NCBI RefSeq assembly: GCF_013044135.1
Contig: NZ_JABEPP010000007.1
Coordinates: forward strand, 124,001 to 188,000
From: Enterovirga aerilata
Lineage (GTDB): Bacteria > Pseudomonadota > Alphaproteobacteria > Rhizobiales > Beijerinckiaceae
Direction of reading: 5' to 3'
DNA: 64,000 bases
Shown: positions 1-7,438 of the stretch, piece after piece
How positions within the stretch are numbered: the first letter of the stretch is position 1
Layout: every line of letters starts with the position of its first letter
Notes under the pieces: generated by a model
Told to the model about the DNA's origin: nothing
Databases searched by the model: none
Seen by the model: only the letters and a program-made list of their open reading frames with translations
Program-made: the position numbers and the translations under genes

Positions 1-2
1 CG

Positions 3-1556
3 GTGCCGGCCAACGTCGACGCCATGATCTCCACCATCAAGTCGATCGACCGCCCGGTGCTCGCCGCGACAGGCATGGAGCCGAAGGCATCCGACCGACC
101 TGTCACCCCCGGCGCTACGGGCTCCCACCAGCATCCCAGCCCGACGAAAGGGGCACGTAACATGAAGACGATCGCAGAGCAGATTGCTGCCTTCGAGGCC
201 ACGCGCCAGGCGAAGGCGGCTCGCATGGTCGAGCTGATGAACAAGGCGGCCGAGGAGGGCTCGACCCTCGATGCGGCCGGCACCGAGGAATACGACGGCC
301 TCGCCGCCGAGGTGAAGTCGATCGACGATCACCTCAAGCGCCTGGGCGACCTCGAAAAGGCGAACCTCGCCACGGCCAAGCCGGTCGAGGGCGTCAGAGA
401 CAGCGAGACGGGCTCGCAGGCCCGCGGCGGTGTGCGCGTTGAGGTGAAGGGCACGAACCTGCCGAAGGGCACGGCCTTTACCCGCTATGCCATCGCGCTC
501 GCCCGCTCCAAGGGCAACCTGCTTCAGGCGGAACAGATCGCGAAGGGCTGGCACGACAGCACGCCCGAGGTCGAGACCGTCCTGAAGGCGGCCGTCGCCG
601 CCGGCACCACCACGGACACGGCCTGGGCGAAGCCGCTGGTCGAATACCAGAACATGGCGTCCGAGTTCGCAGAGCTTCTGCGGCCTCAGACGATCATTGG
701 CCGTATCCCGGGTCTCCGTCGCGTGCCCTTCAACATCAAGGTCCCCCGCCAGACGGCCGGCTCGTCCGCGTCGTGGGTCGGAGAGGGCGCCCCGAAGCCG
801 GTCAGCGCGCTCGCGTTCGACCAGATTGCCCTCGGCAGCACGAAGCTGGCGGGCATCGTCGTGTTGACCGACGAGCTCGTGCGGCAGTCGAACCCGTCTG
901 CGGAAGCGATCGTTCGGCAGGATCTGGTCGACACCATCGTCCTCACGATGGACCGCGACTTCGTCGACCCGACGAACGCCGGCACGACCGATGTCAAGCC
1001 GGCGTCGATCACGAACGGTGTCACGCCGGTCGTGGCGTCGGGCACGACCGCGGATCACGTCCGTGCCGACGTGAAGTCCTTGATGGCGAAGTTCATCACG
1101 GCCAACATGTCGCTCGCGGGCGCTGTGTGGATCATGAGCGAGGTCCAGGCCCTCGGTCTCGCCATGATGCTGAACCCTCTCGGCCAGCCAGAATTCCCCG
1201 GACTCGCCGTCAACGGGAACAGCGGCGGCACGTTCTTCGGCCTGCCGGTCGTGCTGTCCGAGAACGTCATCCCGAACCCGGGCACGGGCTCGCCGGTGAC
1301 CGGCAACGGTGCCCGCATCATCTTGGCCAAGGCGTCCGAGATCATGCTCGCGGACGATGGCGAAGTGATGCTCGACGCCAGCCGCGAGGCGTCGCTCCAG
1401 ATGGACAGCGCCCCGACGAACCCGCCGGTCGCGAACACCGTCCTGATGAGCCTCTGGCAGATGAACATGGTCGGCATCCGGGCCGAGCGGTTTATCAACT
1501 GGCGCAAGCGCCGCGCTGGCGCCGTCCAGTATATCGACGCGGCCCGCTACGCCTGA
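3..1556 (+). CDS. HK97-family major capsid protein, open at its 5' side (possible protease-capsid fusion)
   Basis: Major capsid protein forming the icosahedral head. From residue 54 (ATG at 162) it has the HK97-fold layout: a predicted helical scaffold-like segment (KTIAEQIAAFEATRQ and on to about residue 130), then the capsid core, ending with the usual C-terminal sequence rich in VGIRAERFINW. An AAAGGGG ribosome site 8 bases before ATG 162 makes that the likely capsid start. However, the frame stays open leftward to the window edge, and its first 25 or so codons (PANVDAMISTIKSIDRPVLA) look coding, like the end of a ClpP-type prohead protease. So this is either a protease-capsid fusion with an internal start, or two genes whose stop was lost. 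The true 5' end is outside the window. Confidence 0.9.
   Translation: MPANVDAMISTIKSIDRPVLAATGMEPKASDRPVTPGATGSHQHPSPTKGARNMKTIAEQIAAFEATRQAKAARMVELMNKAAEEGSTLDAAGTEEYDGLAAEVKSIDDHLKRLGDLEKANLATAKPVEGVRDSETGSQARGGVRVEVKGTNLPKGTAFTRYAIALARSKGNLLQAEQIAKGWHDSTPEVETVLKAAVAAGTTTDTAWAKPLVEYQNMASEFAELLRPQTIIGRIPGLRRVPFNIKVPRQTAGSSASWVGEGAPKPVSALAFDQIALGSTKLAGIVVLTDELVRQSNPSAEAIVRQDLVDTIVLTMDRDFVDPTNAGTTDVKPASITNGVTPVVASGTTADHVRADVKSLMAKFITANMSLAGAVWIMSEVQALGLAMMLNPLGQPEFPGLAVNGNSGGTFFGLPVVLSENVIPNPGTGSPVTGNGARIILAKASEIMLADDGEVMLDASREASLQMDSAPTNPPVANTVLMSLWQMNMVGIRAERFINWRKRRAGAVQYIDAARYA
146..153 (+). promoter_or_regulatory. Ribosome binding site for the internal capsid start
   Basis: GAAAGGGG lies 8 bases upstream of ATG 162 inside a continuous open frame. 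It allows free capsid subunits to be made even if a longer protease-capsid product also exists. Confidence 0.6.
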
Positions 1557-1568
1557 TCTGTCGATCCC

Positions 1569-1591
1569 GAGGCCGGCCGCGTGCCGGCCTC
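1569..1591 (+). terminator. Hairpin after the capsid gene (attenuator-like)
   Basis: Perfect 9-base arms GAGGCCGGC and GCCGGCCTC around a 5-base loop, 12 bases after the capsid stop. No T-run follows, so a partial terminator or an mRNA-stabilising hairpin that keeps capsid message in excess is more likely than a full stop. Confidence 0.5.
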
Positions 1592-1613
1592 ACCCTGACA
1601 CGCGGAGACGGCC

Positions 1614-1994
1614 ATGAAGACCGACCTCATCGCCACCAAAGCCATGCGCTACGGCGGGCGTTCCTTAGAGGCTGGCGACGCCTTCAGGGCGGCCACGCCG
1701 CGGGATGCGCGCATCCTGACGGCTATCCGCAAGGCCGAACTCGCGCCCGACGTGGATCCGGAGGAGGCGGCGAAGGCCACACGCCTGGATGAACTGCGGT
1801 CCGAATACGAAGCGGTGGCGGGCGAGGCGCCTGATCTCCGCTGGGGCGCCCCGCGGCTCGAGGAAGAGATCGAGGCCGCGAAGAAGAAGCGCCGCGGCAA
1901 GCCGCTCGACCACGACGGCAACGGCAAGGCCGGCGGCTCCCGCACGGCCGAGCAGGGCCGGTACAATCGTCGCGACGTACGCGCCGAGGACTAA
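1614..1994 (+). CDS. Phage head-region protein of unknown function
   Basis: 126-residue protein directly after the capsid gene with a good site (CGGAGA) before its ATG. The first half (MKTDLIATKAMRYGGRSLEA...) resembles the short beta-rich proteins commonly found next to capsid genes. Residues 60-90 are charged and helical, and the tail carries a DHDGNGKAGGS linker followed by a basic end. The position suggests a head decoration or assembly role, but no family was recognised with certainty. Confidence 0.7.
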   Translation: MKTDLIATKAMRYGGRSLEAGDAFRAATPRDARILTAIRKAELAPDVDPEEAAKATRLDELRSEYEAVAGEAPDLRWGAPRLEEEIEAAKKKRRGKPLDHDGNGKAGGSRTAEQGRYNRRDVRAED

Positions 1995-1997
1995 CGC

Positions 1998-2186
1998 ATG
2001 CCCCAAACAGAAGCTCCGCGTGACCTCCTGGTCATCAGCTATCCGGGCGCCATGGCCGACAGCCAGATGAAGAAGATCGCTGAGGCCGTCAAGGAAGCCG
2101 CGGGCTCGACTGTCCGCGTTCTCGTCCTCGACCAGGGCGGGTCTGCGACCTTGCTGACACGACCTCCGACGCTCCCTGGGGACTAG
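1998..2186 (+). CDS. Small phage protein, unknown
   Basis: 62 residues, starting 3 bases after the previous stop and ending 3 bases before the portal start, so it fits the operon tightly. The sequence LLVISYPGAMADSQMKKIAE then VRVLVLDQG suggests a small alternating beta/alpha fold. No family recognised. Codon use matches its neighbours. Confidence 0.6.
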   Translation: MPQTEAPRDLLVISYPGAMADSQMKKIAEAVKEAAGSTVRVLVLDQGGSATLLTRPPTLPGD

Positions 2187-2189
2187 CAG

Positions 2190-3554
2190 TTGCGCGTCCT
2201 CGGTCTGAGGATCCCCTTCACTCGCGGGAAGGCGGCGGCCTCTCTTGCCCCGGTGGACAACCGGGGTGGGTGGTTTCCGCTCATCCGCGAGGGCTTTACG
2301 GGCGCATGGCAGCAGAACGTCGAAGTCAAGTACGACTCCGTTCTCGCCAATCACGCCGATTTCGCCGTCCGGACGCTCATCGCGGCGGACATCGGCAAGC
2401 TGCGGATCAAGCTCGTCCAGAAGCAGGACAGGATCTGGCAGGAGACGACGAACCCGGCCTATTCCCCGGTGCTGCGCAAACCGAACCGCTACCAGACCCG
2501 CCAGCAGTTCATCGAGTGCTGGGTCCTGTCGAAGCTCCAGCGGGGCAACACCTACGTCCTGAAGGAGCGGGACGCGCGCAATGTCGTGGTGCGTCTCTAT
2601 GTGCTCGACCCCGACCGCGTGAAGGTGCTCGTCGCGGATGACGGCTCGATCTACTACGGGCTGATGCGGGACAGCCTCTCGGGGCTCAGCGAGGATTACA
2701 TCCTCGTTCCGGCAAGCGAGATCATCCACGACCGATTCAATTGCTTCTTTCACCCGTTAGTTGGACTGTCCCCGATCTTCGCCAACGGGCTCGCCGCCAC
2801 GCAGGGCCTGGCGATCCAGAACATGTCGGCGGGCTTCTTCCGCAACGGAGCGACGCCGGGCGGCATCCTGACGGCGCCTGGCGCGATCGGCGACGATACG
2901 GCCAAGCGCCTCAAGGAGCATTGGGAGGCGAACTACAGCGGCAAGAACCGCGGCCGGATCGCGGTCCTGGGCGACGGGCTGAAATACGAGGCCATGACGG
3001 CAAAGGCCGTCGACTCGCAGCTCATCGAGCAGCTCAAATGGACGGCGGAGGTCATCTGCTCGACCTACCACGTCCCGCCGTACAAGATCGGCGTCGGCGC
3101 GATGCCCAGCTACAACAACATCCAGGCGCTCAACGTCGAGTACTACTCGCAGTGCTTGCAAGCGCATATCGAGGCGATCGAGGCATGTCTTGACGAAGGT
3201 CTTGGCATGGACGGTGTCTCGATCGGGACCGAGTTCGACACCGACAACCTGCTCCGCATGGACAGCGTGACGCAGATGGAGGTGCTCGATAAGGGCAAGA
3301 ACACATTCACGCCGAACGAGGCCCGTCAGAAGCTGGACCTGGCCCCGAAGACCGGCGGTGATGCCGTTTACCGGCAGCAGCAGGATTACAGCATCGAGGC
3401 ACTCGCCAAGCGCGATGCGCAGGACGACCCGTTTGGCACGGCAGCCAAGCCGGCACCCGCCTCTGACGGCCCTCCGCCCGCAAACGACAACCCGCCTGCG
3501 GTCAGTGCAGCCTATTTCGGCTCCCGTTTGCGGAAAAGCCTGGCGAAGCCATGA
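2190..3554 (+). CDS. Phage portal protein (HK97 family)
   Basis: 454-residue portal subunit, the dodecameric ring at the head vertex through which DNA is packaged. Family features seen: the N-terminal segment with VKYDSVLANHADFAVRTLIA, the domain containing PNRYQTRQQFIECWVLSKLQ and GNTYVLKERD, the DRVKVLV beta core, the segment around IIHDRFNCFFHPLVGLSPIF, and the helix region near STYHVPPYKIG. Length is normal. It begins with TTG and overlaps the next gene by 4 bases (ATGA). The order is unusual: the portal normally precedes capsid, but here it follows it. Confidence 0.93.
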   Translation: MRVLGLRIPFTRGKAAASLAPVDNRGGWFPLIREGFTGAWQQNVEVKYDSVLANHADFAVRTLIAADIGKLRIKLVQKQDRIWQETTNPAYSPVLRKPNRYQTRQQFIECWVLSKLQRGNTYVLKERDARNVVVRLYVLDPDRVKVLVADDGSIYYGLMRDSLSGLSEDYILVPASEIIHDRFNCFFHPLVGLSPIFANGLAATQGLAIQNMSAGFFRNGATPGGILTAPGAIGDDTAKRLKEHWEANYSGKNRGRIAVLGDGLKYEAMTAKAVDSQLIEQLKWTAEVICSTYHVPPYKIGVGAMPSYNNIQALNVEYYSQCLQAHIEAIEACLDEGLGMDGVSIGTEFDTDNLLRMDSVTQMEVLDKGKNTFTPNEARQKLDLAPKTGGDAVYRQQQDYSIEALAKRDAQDDPFGTAAKPAPASDGPPPANDNPPAVSAAYFGSRLRKSLAKP

Positions 3555-4741
3555 ACGCAGCGCATATCGAGGCGTTGGCGGACGAGTTGGCGCTGGTCGT
3601 GCGAGAGCACGTCACGGCGGCCACGGCGCCGCTCCTTGCACGCATCGACGAGCTCGAGCGCCGGGAACTTCCAGTCCCCGTCCCCGGGCCGGCTGGCCTT
3701 GGGATCGCTGCGGCTACGCTGAACGATGGCGGAGTCCTGATTCTGCGTCTCACGGACGGGACCGAGCAGCAGGTCGGCCGCGTCGTCGGCCGCGACGGCC
3801 GCGACGGCAAGGACGGAGCCCGTGGCCGCGATGGGATCGACGGGCAGCCGGGCAAGGACGGCGAGCGGGGCCGAGACGGCGTCGACGGCAAGGATGGTGT
3901 CGACGGAGCTCCAGGCCGCGATGGCAAGGACGGCCGCGACGGCAAGGACGGAGCTCCAGGCCGCGATGGCAAGGACATCGATCCTGCCCAGGTTGAGCAA
4001 CTCGTCTCCACCGAAGTCCAGAAGGCCATCGCGGCCATCCCCGTTCCGAAGGACGGGATCGATGGAAAGGATGGGGCAGATGGTCGTGATGGAAGGGACG
4101 TCGATCCGGTCGAGGTGGAGCGTCTGATAGCCGATCGTGTGGAGAAGGCGATCTCGACCCTCCCTCCGCCGAAGGACGGCCGCGATGGCAAGGACGGCCG
4201 CGATGGACGGGACGGTACAGGTCTGGCCGGCGCTCTGATCGATCGAGAGGGCGAGCTTGTCGTGACGCTGTCGAACGGCGAGACCAGGAGCCTTGGCCCT
4301 GTGATCGGCCGCAATGGCAAAGACGGAGCCGACGGCGCCCCTGGCCGCGATGGCAAAGATGGCGAGCGAGGCGCGGATGGCCTCGGGTTCGAGGATATGA
4401 CCGAGTCCCTGGAAGATGACGGCCGGACCATCGTGCGACGCTACCAACGCGGCGACGACGTTAAGGAATTCCGCCACTCCATCGCGGTCGTGCTCGATCG
4501 GGGCGTCTACAAGGCAGGCGAGACCTACCAAGCCGGCGACGGCGTGACGTGGGCGGGCTCGTTCTGGATCGCCCAGAAGGAGACCGATGCGAAGCCGGAC
4601 AGCGGAGACGGCTGGCGCCTCGCGGTGAAGCGCGGGCGCGACGGCAAGGATGGGAAGGACGGCGAGCGAGGGCCGGAGGGGAAGGCTGGTCCCGCGGGCA
4701 GAGACCTCACGCAGCTCGGGCCTGACGGCGCCAAATGGTAG
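3551..4741 (+). CDS. Collagen-like repeat protein in the head-tail module
   Basis: 396 residues. Residues 1-80 are an ordinary globular start. From about residue 80 come several runs of Gly-X-Y triplets, mostly GRDGKDG and GKDGERG types, interrupted by two short helical spacers of the form DPxxVExLxxxxVxKAI (about residues 140-165 and 178-205). A globular segment follows (residues 300-360, with YKAGETYQAGDGVTWAGSFW, typical of carbohydrate- or surface-binding fibre tips), then a last collagen run. Acidic/basic GRDGKD triplets are the form expected for a stable trimer without hydroxyproline. Its site between portal and connector suggests a head fibre or neck whisker. It overlaps both neighbours by a few bases. 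Confidence 0.85.
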   Translation: MNAAHIEALADELALVVREHVTAATAPLLARIDELERRELPVPVPGPAGLGIAAATLNDGGVLILRLTDGTEQQVGRVVGRDGRDGKDGARGRDGIDGQPGKDGERGRDGVDGKDGVDGAPGRDGKDGRDGKDGAPGRDGKDIDPAQVEQLVSTEVQKAIAAIPVPKDGIDGKDGADGRDGRDVDPVEVERLIADRVEKAISTLPPPKDGRDGKDGRDGRDGTGLAGALIDREGELVVTLSNGETRSLGPVIGRNGKDGADGAPGRDGKDGERGADGLGFEDMTESLEDDGRTIVRRYQRGDDVKEFRHSIAVVLDRGVYKAGETYQAGDGVTWAGSFWIAQKETDAKPDSGDGWRLAVKRGRDGKDGKDGERGPEGKAGPAGRDLTQLGPDGAKW

Positions 4742-5022
4742 CCCTCATCTCTGTTTCCGACGCGAAGCAGCAACTGCTCATCGAGCATGACGAGCAGGAC
4801 GCTTTCCTCGCCGCCAAAGCCGAGGAGGCGACCGACATCGTCATTGGCTACCTCAAAAAACCAAATCACGGCTGGACGGAGGAGACGGCGCCGCCGCGGG
4901 TCAGGTCGGCAATCCTGCTCGTCCTCGGCGTGCTATACCGTGACCGTGAGGGGCAAACGAACCCGCTGACGGATGCCGTAAAGGCGCTCCTTTGGCGCGA
5001 TCGGGACCCGGCGCTCGCTTGA
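4735..5022 (+). CDS. Head-tail connector protein (gp6-like)
   Basis: 95 residues, the usual size of the HK97 gp6-like connector that docks below the portal and closes the head. Seen: an all-helical pattern with VSDAKQQLLIEHDEQDAFLA, AKAEEATDIVIGYL and an RSAILLVLGVLYRDRE helix, characteristic of the family. Its ATG lies inside the last codons of the collagen-like gene (ATGGTAG), so the two are translationally coupled. Confidence 0.87.
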   Translation: MVALISVSDAKQQLLIEHDEQDAFLAAKAEEATDIVIGYLKKPNHGWTEETAPPRVRSAILLVLGVLYRDREGQTNPLTDAVKALLWRDRDPALA

Positions 5023-5636
5023 CCCGCCCCGACTGGTTCCCGGACTGGACCGGGCAGAGATGCGTGATCGTGGCCTCCGGGCCGAGCGCGGCCGAGGCTC
5101 CTCTCGCTGAGATCGAGGGGCGGGCGCGCATCATCGCGACGAACAACAGTTGGCGGCTCGTCCCCTTCGCGGATGCGCTCTACGCCAGCGACGATCATTG
5201 GTGGCGAACCGGGGCAGGGAACGAGTTCCAGGGGCTGAAGATCAGCCGATCCGAGCACCCTGGAGTTCATCAAGTCGAGCTCGCCCTCGATTGCCGCGGC
5301 CTCTTCGTGGACGGGATCGTCTTCGACGAGCCGGGCGTCATCGGGTCGGGCGGCGGAAGTGGGTTCCAGGCGCTGAACCTCGCGGTGCAGTTCGGGGCGA
5401 CCCGGATTGCGCTCGTGGGTCTGGATGCCAGGGTTGACCGCGGCGTCCACTGGCACGGGCCGCACGAGGGCGGCCTATCGAACCCGCACGAAGGAACGGC
5501 CGAACTCTGGCGTGTCGCGATGGATCGCGCTGCGCCCGTCCTGGCTGAGCGGGGCATCGAGGTTGTGAATTGCTCGGCGTGCTCCGCTCTGCAGGGCTTC
5601 CGGAAGATGGACCTGTCCGAATGGCTGGGCGGGTGA
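4992..5636 (+). CDS. MptE/DUF115-like Rossmann-fold phage protein
   Basis: 214 residues. Two family-like motifs are visible: VIVASGPSA near the start (nucleotide-sugar or phosphate-binding loop) and GSGGGSGFQALNLAVQFGA followed by RIALVGLDA. These resemble the 6-hydroxymethylpterin pyrophosphokinase MptE-like/DUF115 group, which in bacteria includes flagellin and surface-glycan modifying enzymes. Its role in a head-tail operon is unknown; sugar decoration of a virion protein is possible. TTG at 4992 has an AAAGG site 7 bases upstream. A second TTG at 5019 overlapping the previous stop is the alternative start. Confidence 0.75.
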   Translation: MARSGPGARLTRPDWFPDWTGQRCVIVASGPSAAEAPLAEIEGRARIIATNNSWRLVPFADALYASDDHWWRTGAGNEFQGLKISRSEHPGVHQVELALDCRGLFVDGIVFDEPGVIGSGGGSGFQALNLAVQFGATRIALVGLDARVDRGVHWHGPHEGGLSNPHEGTAELWRVAMDRAAPVLAERGIEVVNCSACSALQGFRKMDLSEWLGG

Positions 5637-5680
5637 TCGGTGCGGTCGCTTCCTCCTCGGCCTAGCCGAAGCTCAGCAAC

Positions 5681-6106
5681 TTAAGCCGCGACAGCCTCGA
5701 CATAGACGCCGACGCGCTTGCCCAGGACATGAAACGCCGCCTCGAGCTGTTCGAACCGGGAGCGATGATCCAGCCGGAACAGGCGGTCCACGGACTCTCT
5801 GTTCCACCCCAGCCGTCGCGCGAGCTCGGCCCTGGTTATGCCGGCCTCGCGAAGCGCTCTGTAGAGCTCGACCTTCACGGCCGTCAGGGTCGGGAGGTGC
5901 ACCGCCTTCGGATCTGTGGTCTCGGGAACCGGGATATCCTCGCCGTCATCGATCATGCTGGCGAGCGCGGTTTCGATCGCGTCGGCTGCGCGAAGACGCG
6001 CCTCCTCCTCGGTCTCTCCGAAGGTGGCGACCATCGGGAGGAGCGGACAGGTCACGAGCAGCGTGCCGTTGTCGTCGGGCGTGAGTTCGATCGGGTAGGC
6101 GAGCAT
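5681..6106 (-). CDS. hicB: HicB antitoxin
   Basis: 141-residue antitoxin that neutralises HicA and represses the operon. The N-terminal HicB fold (YPIELTPDDNGTLLVTCPLL and the ETEEEARLRAADAIETAL helix) is followed by a C-terminal DNA-binding helix-turn-helix (GITRAELARRLGWNRESVDRL). Its ATG overlaps the hicA stop by one base (TGATG), so translation is coupled. It runs against the surrounding late genes, as expected for a gene expressed in the lysogen. Confidence 0.92.
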   Translation of the reverse strand: MLAYPIELTPDDNGTLLVTCPLLPMVATFGETEEEARLRAADAIETALASMIDDGEDIPVPETTDPKAVHLPTLTAVKVELYRALREAGITRAELARRLGWNRESVDRLFRLDHRSRFEQLEAAFHVLGKRVGVYVEAVAA

Positions 6107-6294
6107 CACTTCAACCCCAGCTGCTTCTTGATCGCATTGACCAGGCCGGTACCGAGTTCCTTCCGGCCGCCATGCATCGGAAGCTCTGACTTCCGGTCGC
6201 CGCGCCGGACCACGAGGTGGCCCGAGCCGCCCTTCTTGGTTTCGAAGGTGCAGCCCTGAGCTGCGAGCCACTTCTTGAGTTCCTGCGCGTTCAT
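6106..6294 (-). CDS. hicA: HicA toxin (mRNA interferase)
   Basis: 62-residue toxin of the double-stranded-RNA-binding fold that cleaves mRNA. The family pattern is complete: an N-terminal helix (AQELKKWLAAQGC), the strand pair with KKGGSGHLVV containing the catalytic His, and the C-terminal helix GLVNAIKKQLG. The gene precedes hicB, the usual order. The likely transcription start is at or within a base or two of the ATG, so the mRNA is probably leaderless. Confidence 0.93.
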   Translation of the reverse strand: MNAQELKKWLAAQGCTFETKKGGSGHLVVRRGDRKSELPMHGGRKELGTGLVNAIKKQLGLK

Positions 6295-6300
6295 GCATGT

Positions 6301-6329
6301 AAGATACTCCACACAAATGTGGAAGTCAA
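6301..6329 (-). promoter_or_regulatory. hicAB promoter
   Basis: Read on the minus strand: TTGACT (6329-6324), a 17-base spacer, then TATCTT (6306-6301). This is an excellent housekeeping-sigma promoter in the right place. The expected start point lies at about 6292-6295, on the hicA ATG (6294). Confidence 0.8.
6308..6323 (-). promoter_or_regulatory. Probable HicB operator
   Basis: Perfect palindrome TCCACA-N4-TGTGGA filling the promoter spacer between -35 and -10. Bound HicB would block polymerase, the normal autorepression mode of hicAB systems. The assignment to HicB is inferred from position and symmetry. Confidence 0.7.
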
Positions 6330-6406
6330 CATAAGTGTTGAAGCGCGAGTGAGCGAATGCAAGCCGCACTGGACCGCTTGATGTGCCTGTACCGGGTGTG
6401 GGGTTG

Positions 6407-6751
6407 ATGCCCTCCGCCGGCGACCTCGTCGAGCGTGTCAGCTTCGCCCGCCGCTCCGCCGTCGACGACGGCGCGGGGAACGAGGTCTCCGGCCCGTTCG
6501 AGGAGCAATTCCAGCGCGCCGCGATGTTCATCATGCGGCCGGGGAGCGAGGCGGTGTTAGCCGCCCGGCTCCAGGGTCAGCAGCCGGTGACGATCGTGGT
6601 CCGGTTCGACAGTCAGACTCGGTCGGTGACGAGCGACTGGCGGGTCACGGATGTCCGCTCGGGCACCGTCTACGCGATCCGCGCCGCCGAAGACATGGAC
6701 CGCAAGCGCCAGTGGATCTCGCTGGTCTGCATGGCTGGAGAGACGGCATGA
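6407..6751 (+). CDS. Head-tail adaptor (SPP1 gp16-like / head closure)
   Basis: 114 residues from ATG 6407. The family pattern is clear: AGDLVERVSFARR at the start, an acidic loop with DDGAGNEVSG, then the beta core with VTIVVRFDSQTRSVTSDWRVTDVRSGTVYAI and the closing RKRQWISLVC strand. Acts as the ring that joins connector to tail. GTG 6383 is an upstream alternative start but has no site and would extend into the hicA promoter region. Its stop overlaps the next start (ATGA). Confidence 0.87.
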   Translation: MPSAGDLVERVSFARRSAVDDGAGNEVSGPFEEQFQRAAMFIMRPGSEAVLAARLQGQQPVTIVVRFDSQTRSVTSDWRVTDVRSGTVYAIRAAEDMDRKRQWISLVCMAGETA

Positions 6752-6960
6752 CTTTCTTCCGTCGCCTGCGAATGGCGCTCTGCTCAGCTTGGCGCGGCTT
6801 CTGGTATCGGCCGGTTCCCGTGAAGCAGATCGGGTCAACGATCGGTGAAGATAAGTGGATCGTGCGCCGGGTCACCGGCTGGAAAATCAAGTACCGGCCT
6901 ATTTGGTCCCGGTCGCAGGAGAGACGGCATGAAGATGTTCCGCTTCACCCAGGCCTTTGA
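6748..6960 (+). CDS. Small phage protein, unknown
   Basis: 70 residues starting in the ATGA overlap with the adaptor gene, with a GGAGAGACGG site. Basic and aromatic (FFRRLRMALCSAWRGFWYRP, then KWIVRRVTGWKIKYRP). Its 3' end overlaps the next gene by 32 bases. Probably real because of coupling, but no family is recognised. Confidence 0.5.
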   Translation: MTFFRRLRMALCSAWRGFWYRPVPVKQIGSTIGEDKWIVRRVTGWKIKYRPIWSRSQERRHEDVPLHPGL

Positions 6961-7204
6961 TTTCAAGCCGTCGCCGGGCGTGACCATGCACTACGCAGCA
7001 GGGTCCGTCCGGAAGCTGCCGGAGGCTCAGGTCGAGGCGGCACTCGCGGCGGGCGCTGGCCAGATCGACGAGTCCGCGACCGAAGAGATGATCGTGGACG
7101 ACACGCCCGGCCCGGCCCCGGTGATCCGGCAGGAGCCGCGGCCGGTCTACGTCGCGCCGAAAGTGCGCGAGGCTGCGGTCGAGAAGGCGGGCAAGGGCAA
7201 GTAG
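6929..7204 (+). CDS. Small phage protein, unknown (beta-type start)
   Basis: 91 residues. The start MKMFRFTQAFDFKPSPGVTM with YAAGSVRKLPEAQVEAAL resembles the short beta-rich domain of the 126-residue gene behind the capsid. The tail is Pro/Arg-rich and flexible. The ribosome site GGAGAGACGGCATG is an exact copy of that used by the gene before it, a sign of local duplication. Confidence 0.6.
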   Translation: MKMFRFTQAFDFKPSPGVTMHYAAGSVRKLPEAQVEAALAAGAGQIDESATEEMIVDDTPGPAPVIRQEPRPVYVAPKVREAAVEKAGKGK

Positions 7205-7207
7205 GCC

Positions 7208-7435
7208 ATGCGCGGCCTGCTTCGTCGCATCCAGTCACTTTGGTCCTGGCGCGCTGTCCGGCAGGACGGCGTCTGGGTCTATTGCGAGAACTCCATCACG
7301 GGACGCAGATCCGCGCACTGGACGGGCGGTTGCTATGGCCCGCTCGACCAGCAATGGCTCCGCGATGGCGACTTCGTCCATGGTCCCCGCGGATCCTATG
7401 TGGTCGGCGCGGAGAGCGAGATCTGGGCAGGCTGA
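7208..7435 (+). CDS. Small phage protein, unknown
   Basis: 75 residues rich in Trp and Gly (SLWSWRAVRQDGVWVYCENS...). Spaced 3 bases from both neighbours. The repeated W-x-Y and GxY pattern suggests a small all-beta protein. No known family. Confidence 0.55.
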   Translation: MRGLLRRIQSLWSWRAVRQDGVWVYCENSITGRRSAHWTGGCYGPLDQQWLRDGDFVHGPRGSYVVGAESEIWAG

Positions 7436-7438
7436 CCC

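Noticed and set aside
3780-4400. Possible CRISPR-like array
   Set aside because: The repeated DNA is the collagen triplet coding sequence: unit lengths are multiples of 9 bases and there are no unique spacers.
3502-4531. Minus-strand frames rich in SRPSLPSRP repeats opposite the collagen-like gene
   Set aside because: The repeats are the complement of Gly-X-Y codons. The plus frame is coupled to both neighbours and has the coherent protein.
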